Source: an uncultured Collinsella sp. (GTDB lineage: Bacteria; Actinomycetota; Coriobacteriia; Coriobacteriales; Coriobacteriaceae). Taken from it: DNA of 7,965 nt. The stretch is taken from the NCBI GenBank assembly GCA_900554495.1, contig USHR01000082.1, positions 1 through 7,965 on the forward strand. Reading direction: 5' to 3'. The notes under the pieces were generated by a model that was given only the letters and a program-made list of their open reading frames with translations, ran no database searches and was not told the origin of the DNA. Made by a program: the position numbers and the translations under genes. Of the stretch, positions 5,057 through 7,965 are shown piece by piece; the first letter of the stretch is position 1; each line of letters opens with the position of its first letter.

Positions 5057-7483
5057 TTACGCGTGCCAGATCTCGTCGCGGTACTCGCGAATGGTGCGGT
5101 CGCTCGAGAACCAGCCGCTCGAGGCGGTGTTGAGCAGGGCCTTGCGGTTCCAGGTTTCTTGGTCGCCGTAGCTGCCCGTGAGCTTCTCCCACGCATCCAC
5201 GTAGCTGCGGAAGTCTGCCATGACCAGGTCGGGGTCGTTGTTGTTCATGAGCTCGTTGTAGATGCTCTCAAAGTTGCCCGAAAGACCCGCAAAGGTGTTG
5301 TCCTTGAGCTCGTCCATCACGCGGCCCAGACGCTCGCGGTCGCCGTTGAGGGTATCCCACGCAAAGTAGCTGTTCGATGCCCAGAGCTGCTCGACCTCGG
5401 GAGCGGTCAGGCCAAAGATGGCCTCGTTCTCGCGGCCGGCCAGATCGGCGATCTCGATGTTGGCGCCGTCGAGGGTGCCCAGCGTAATGGCACCGTTCAT
5501 CATGAGCTTCATGTTGGACGTGCCCGAGGCCTCCTTGCCGGCCGTGGAAATCTGCTCCGAGATCTCGGCGGCGGGGTAGATGAGCTGGGCGTTGCTCACG
5601 CGGAAGTTGGGGATAAAGCAGACCTTCATGACCTCGTTGACGCGCGGATCGTTGTTGATGACGTCGGCCACGGAGTTAATGAGGCGGATGGTCTCCTTGG
5701 CAAAGGTGTAGCTGGAGGCAGCCTTGCCGCTAAAGATGAAGGTCGTCGGCGTTACGTGCAAGTTGGGATCGGCGATGCGACGGTTGTAGATGTCCATCAC
5801 CTTCATGATGTTCATGAGCTGGCGCTTGTAGGCATGGAAGCGCTTAACCTGAACATCGAAGACGGTGTTGGGGTCAATGACCAGACCGGTCTCGGCCTTA
5901 ACGTAGGCAGCAAGGCGCTCCTTGTTGGCGCGCTTGGAGGCACCCACGGCCTTCAGGAACTCGGTATCGTTCTGGAACTCTTTGAGTTTCTCCAGTTCAA
6001 AGGCGTTCTTCAGCCAGCCGTCGCCAATGGCCTCGGTCACGAGCTTGGCGTAGGTGGGGTTGGCCTCGGCAAAGAAGCGACGGTGCGAGATGCCGTTGGT
6101 CTTGTTGTTGAACTTCTCGGGCGTCAGGGCATAGAAGTCCTTGAGCACGATGTTCTTGATGATGTCGGAGTGGATCTTGGCCACGCCGTTGACGCTGTGG
6201 CTGCAAATCACGGACAGGTTGGCCATGCGAATCTCGCCGTCCCACAGGATGGCGGTCTGGCGCAGACGCTCCTGCCAGCCCTCCTGCGTGGTGTCGAACG
6301 ACTCGTGCCAACGACGGCTGATCTCGTCGATGATCTGGTACACGCGGGGGAGGAGCTTGGAGAACATGCCGATGGGCCACTTCTCCAGGGCCTCGGGCAG
6401 GATGGTGTGGTTGGTGTAGCTCACGACCTGCGTCACGATGTTCCAGGCGTCGTCCCACTCGAGCTTCTTCTCGTCGATGAGGATGCGCATGAGCTCGGGT
6501 CCGCACATGGCGGGGTGCGTGTCGTTGGTGTGGATGGCCACAAACTGCGGCAGCAGCTCCCAGTTCTCGCCGTGCTCCTTCTCAAAGGTGTCGAGCAGGC
6601 TGTAGATGCCGGCCGAGACAAACAGGTACTCCTGCTTCAGGCGCAGCAGGCGGCCGTGCTCGCCGGCGTCGTTGGGGTAGAGGATGGCGCTGATGGCCTC
6701 GGCCTCGGCGCGCTCGGCGTCGGCCAGGGCATAGTCGCCGCGGTTGAAGGCCTCAAGGTCAAAGTGCTCCTCGACCGGCTCGGCGGCCCAGACGCGCAGC
6801 TTGTTGACGGTCTCGCCGGCATAGCCCACAACGGGGATGTCATAAGGGACGGCCAGGATGTCCTGCGTGTCCACCGTGCGGTAGAACGTGCGACCGTTCT
6901 CCTCAAAGCCCTCAACATGGCCACCAAACTTGATGGTCACGGCCTTGTCCTGACGGCGGACCTCCCAGGGATAGCCGTGGGTAAGCCACTCGTCGGTGGC
7001 CTCGACCTGGCTGCCGTTGACGATCTCCTGCTTAAACAGGCCGTAGCGGTAGCGCATACCGTTGCCGTAGCCGGCAATGCCCTCGGCTGCCATCGAATCC
7101 AAAAAGCATGCGGCAAGACGGCCCAGGCCACCGTTGCCCAGCGCCGGATCGGGCTCCTGGTTTTCGATGACGGACAGGTCGAAACCCATGTCGTCGAGTG
7201 CCTCGGCGACCATGTCGCGCACGCCAAAGTTGAGCAGATAGTTGTCGAGCAGGCGGCCGATCAAAAACTCGATCGAGAAGTAGTACACGCGCTTCTTGCC
7301 CTCGGCGGTGACGCGGGCGTCACTCTTGGTGGCAACGGTGCGTGCCTTCTCGGCCACGAGCTTGGCCAGGGCGTTAAAGCGGTCGAGGTCGCTGGCGGCC
7401 TCGACGCTCTTGCCACTGATGCTCATGACAGCATCGCGATAGAGCTCGGTAAACTCCTGCTTGTTGTCGAAGATCTTATTCAT
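5057..7483 (-). CDS. glgP: Glycogen/alpha-glucan phosphorylase
   Basis: PLP-dependent GT35 enzyme that cleaves terminal alpha-1,4 links with phosphate and releases glucose-1-phosphate in the cytoplasm. The 808 residues match the usual length of about 800-815. Diagnostic stretches are all present: the glycine-rich LGNGGLGRLAACFLDSMA at 115-132, NDTHP with the active-site His at 323, KTNGI at 461-465, the FDVQVKRFHAYKRQ phosphate-site segment at 542-555, and EASGTSNMK with the PLP-binding Lys at 659, followed by NGAITLGTLDGANIE. The PLP Lys codon is at 5507-5509. The ATG follows AAAGG with 5 bases between. Glycogen and maltodextrin phosphorylases cannot be told apart with certainty by eye; the operon favours glycogen. 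It has no Lys/Ala-rich tail and ends normally in EYRDEIWHA. Confidence 0.97.
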   Translation of the reverse strand: MNKIFDNKQEFTELYRDAVMSISGKSVEAASDLDRFNALAKLVAEKARTVATKSDARVTAEGKKRVYYFSIEFLIGRLLDNYLLNFGVRDMVAEALDDMGFDLSVIENQEPDPALGNGGLGRLAACFLDSMAAEGIAGYGNGMRYRYGLFKQEIVNGSQVEATDEWLTHGYPWEVRRQDKAVTIKFGGHVEGFEENGRTFYRTVDTQDILAVPYDIPVVGYAGETVNKLRVWAAEPVEEHFDLEAFNRGDYALADAERAEAEAISAILYPNDAGEHGRLLRLKQEYLFVSAGIYSLLDTFEKEHGENWELLPQFVAIHTNDTHPAMCGPELMRILIDEKKLEWDDAWNIVTQVVSYTNHTILPEALEKWPIGMFSKLLPRVYQIIDEISRRWHESFDTTQEGWQERLRQTAILWDGEIRMANLSVICSHSVNGVAKIHSDIIKNIVLKDFYALTPEKFNNKTNGISHRRFFAEANPTYAKLVTEAIGDGWLKNAFELEKLKEFQNDTEFLKAVGASKRANKERLAAYVKAETGLVIDPNTVFDVQVKRFHAYKRQLMNIMKVMDIYNRRIADPNLHVTPTTFIFSGKAASSYTFAKETIRLINSVADVINNDPRVNEVMKVCFIPNFRVSNAQLIYPAAEISEQISTAGKEASGTSNMKLMMNGAITLGTLDGANIEIADLAGRENEAIFGLTAPEVEQLWASNSYFAWDTLNGDRERLGRVMDELKDNTFAGLSGNFESIYNELMNNNDPDLVMADFRSYVDAWEKLTGSYGDQETWNRKALLNTASSGWFSSDRTIREYRDEIWHA

Positions 7484-7537
7484 ACGTTCCTTTCCCCCGG
7501 GGATGTTTCTCCCGGAACGGTTATGACTTGTATCCTA

Positions 7538-7552
7538 CGCCTCGGCGAGGCG
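7538..7552 (-). promoter_or_regulatory. Small hairpin between glgB and glgP
   Basis: CGCCTC-GGC-GAGGCG (plus-strand reading) is a perfect 6-bp stem with a 3-base loop, 25 bases after the glgB stop codon. It has no U-run. It may be a weak pause or processing structure in the 94-base gap between glgB and glgP. Significance is uncertain because GC-rich sequence gives such stems by chance. Confidence 0.35.
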
Positions 7553-7556
7553 GGTA

Positions 7557-7570
7557 GTTACAGCTGTAAC
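7557..7570. promoter_or_regulatory. Perfect 14-bp palindrome GTTACAGCTGTAAC, candidate operator
   Basis: A perfect dyad with no spacer, located 7 bases after the glgB stop and 73 bases before glgP. Its A/T-bearing half sites stand out from the GC-rich surroundings, and the half-site GTAAC occurs again at the glgB stop codon on the minus strand. That suits a dimeric DNA-binding protein, but I do not recognise it as a known operator. The nearby TAGGAT (about 7532-7537 on the minus strand) is only a poor -10, so an internal glgP promoter is not established. Confidence 0.35.
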
Positions 7571-7577
7571 GGCTTTG

Positions 7578-7808
7578 TTACGCATCCTTGGCAGACGGCT
7601 TAATAGGAGCAGACTTGGCCTTGGTAGCGGCCTTTTTGGCAGCCGGCTTTTTGGTCGCGGTAGCCTTAGCAGCGGGCTTTGCGGCGGTCTTGGCCTTTGT
7701 CTTGGCCGGAGCCTTCTTAGCAGCCGCGGGTTTGGGCTTCACCGAGGACGTGCGCTTGCGCGTCACCTTTTTAGGCTCCTCGACCACGGGCGGCTTGTAG
7801 CTGCTGGG
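7578..7808 (-). other. glgB: GlgB C-terminal Lys/Ala/Pro tail
   Basis: These 76 residues follow the last beta-strand of GlgB. By hand count 21 are Lys, with Ala and Pro filling most other positions in AAKK and PAAK units (for example KKPAAKKAATKAK). It has the same flavour as the basic part of the GlgA tail and shares the TRKR motif (VTRKRTSS, Arg-Lys-Arg codons at 7752-7760). Unlike the GlgA tail it has little acidic lead-in, only VVEEP. Predicted disordered and strongly positive; the function is unknown. Confidence 0.85.
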
Positions 7809-7933
7809 ACCGCGGCGCTTAAGCACCACGCCTGCCAGGCCGGGCACCTTAATCTCAATGGAGTCCATCTGCCCGTTCCAGGGATAGGGCTCGCTCGAGC
7901 AGGTGTAGGGCTCTTTGCCGGCATAGCCGCTGC
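7578..7933 (-). CDS. glgB: 1,4-alpha-glucan branching enzyme, C-terminal fragment with basic tail
   Basis: Only about the last 117 residues are present; the gene continues past the right end of the genomic sequence, so no start or catalytic residue can be seen. The first 40 or so residues, from SGYAGKEPYTCSSEPYPWNGQ through VPGLAGVVLKRRG, match the final beta-domain of GlgB, where a P-W-H/N-G-Q segment and a last strand of the form LPPLA-x-x-x-L-K end the protein. The usual enzyme stops at about this strand. Here 76 residues follow that are rich in Lys, Ala and Pro. Branching enzyme makes the alpha-1,6 links in glycogen, which fits its place as an upstream gene of this operon. The stop (TAA, 7578-7580) is 94 bases before glgP. 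In its own frame the adapter sequence gives an immediate stop upstream, so the left-out part is missing, not mutated. Confidence 0.85.
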
Positions 7934-7965
7934 CTGTCTCTTATACACATCTCCGAGCCCACGAG
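7934..7965 (+). other. Nextera/Tn5 sequencing adapter left at the contig end
   Basis: CTGTCTCTTATACACATCT (7934-7952) is the 19-base Tn5 mosaic end used in Nextera libraries. The next 13 bases, CCGAGCCCACGAG, continue exactly as the Nextera read-2 adapter. This is library sequence, not genome, and the real contig ends at about 7933. Confidence 0.98.

Noticed and set aside
4748..7603. A 951-codon open frame on the plus strand opposite glgP and part of glgC
   Set aside because: It is antisense to genes with clear family motifs. Its translation is Val/Leu/Gly/His/Asp-rich low-complexity sequence, as expected from reading GC-biased codons backwards, and it spans an intergenic gap with hairpins.
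7763..7948. Minus-strand open frame starting MYKRQ
   Set aside because: Its start lies in the Nextera adapter (7934-7965), and the rest is glgB read in the wrong frame.

Overview
The window holds most of a five-gene glycogen operon, all on the minus strand. In order of transcription (right to left) it reads glgB (3' end only), glgP, glgC, glgD, glgA. The coding sequence is GC-rich with strongly G/C-biased third positions. A catalytic GlgC paired with a degenerate GlgD partner is an arrangement known from Gram-positive bacteria. Together with the base composition this suggests a gut Coriobacteriia-type actinobacterium such as Collinsella, but the genus is inference from memory and not shown by the sequence. 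I see no rRNA, tRNA, mobile element or CRISPR.

Layout: 1-140 is a gene-free stretch with one candidate minus-strand promoter. 141-187 is a strong symmetric terminator closing the operon. 211-2577 is glgA (glycogen synthase) with a tail of about 300 residues beyond the normal enzyme. 2601-2636 is a terminator-like hairpin between glgD and glgA. 2668-3795 is glgD and 3800-4948 is glgC, separated by only 4 bases. 4989-5019 is a GC-rich hairpin between glgP and glgC. 5057-7483 is glgP (glycogen phosphorylase). 7538-7570 carries a small hairpin and a perfect 14-bp palindrome between glgB and glgP. 7578-7933 is the C-terminus of the branching enzyme GlgB, also with a basic tail. The last 32 bases (7934-7965) are Nextera/Tn5 sequencing adapter, not genome.

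How the genes work together: GlgC (catalytic) and GlgD (probably regulatory) make ADP-glucose from glucose-1-phosphate and ATP. GlgA adds glucose from ADP-glucose to growing alpha-1,4 chains, GlgB introduces alpha-1,6 branches, and GlgP releases glucose-1-phosphate when the store is used. Synthesis and breakdown are thus co-transcribed. Hairpins at three of the four gene junctions could set unequal expression, while the GlgC/GlgD pair is tightly coupled.

The most unusual feature is that the two polymer-building enzymes, GlgA and GlgB, both end in long Lys/Ala/Thr/Pro tails resembling histone H1 and sharing a Thr-Arg-Lys-Arg motif. GlgP, GlgC and GlgD have no such tail. This raises the testable idea that the tails place the glycogen-building machinery on a polyanion such as DNA, RNA or polyphosphate, or hold the two enzymes together, in the way the H1-like tail of the phasin PhaF links storage granules to the nucleoid.
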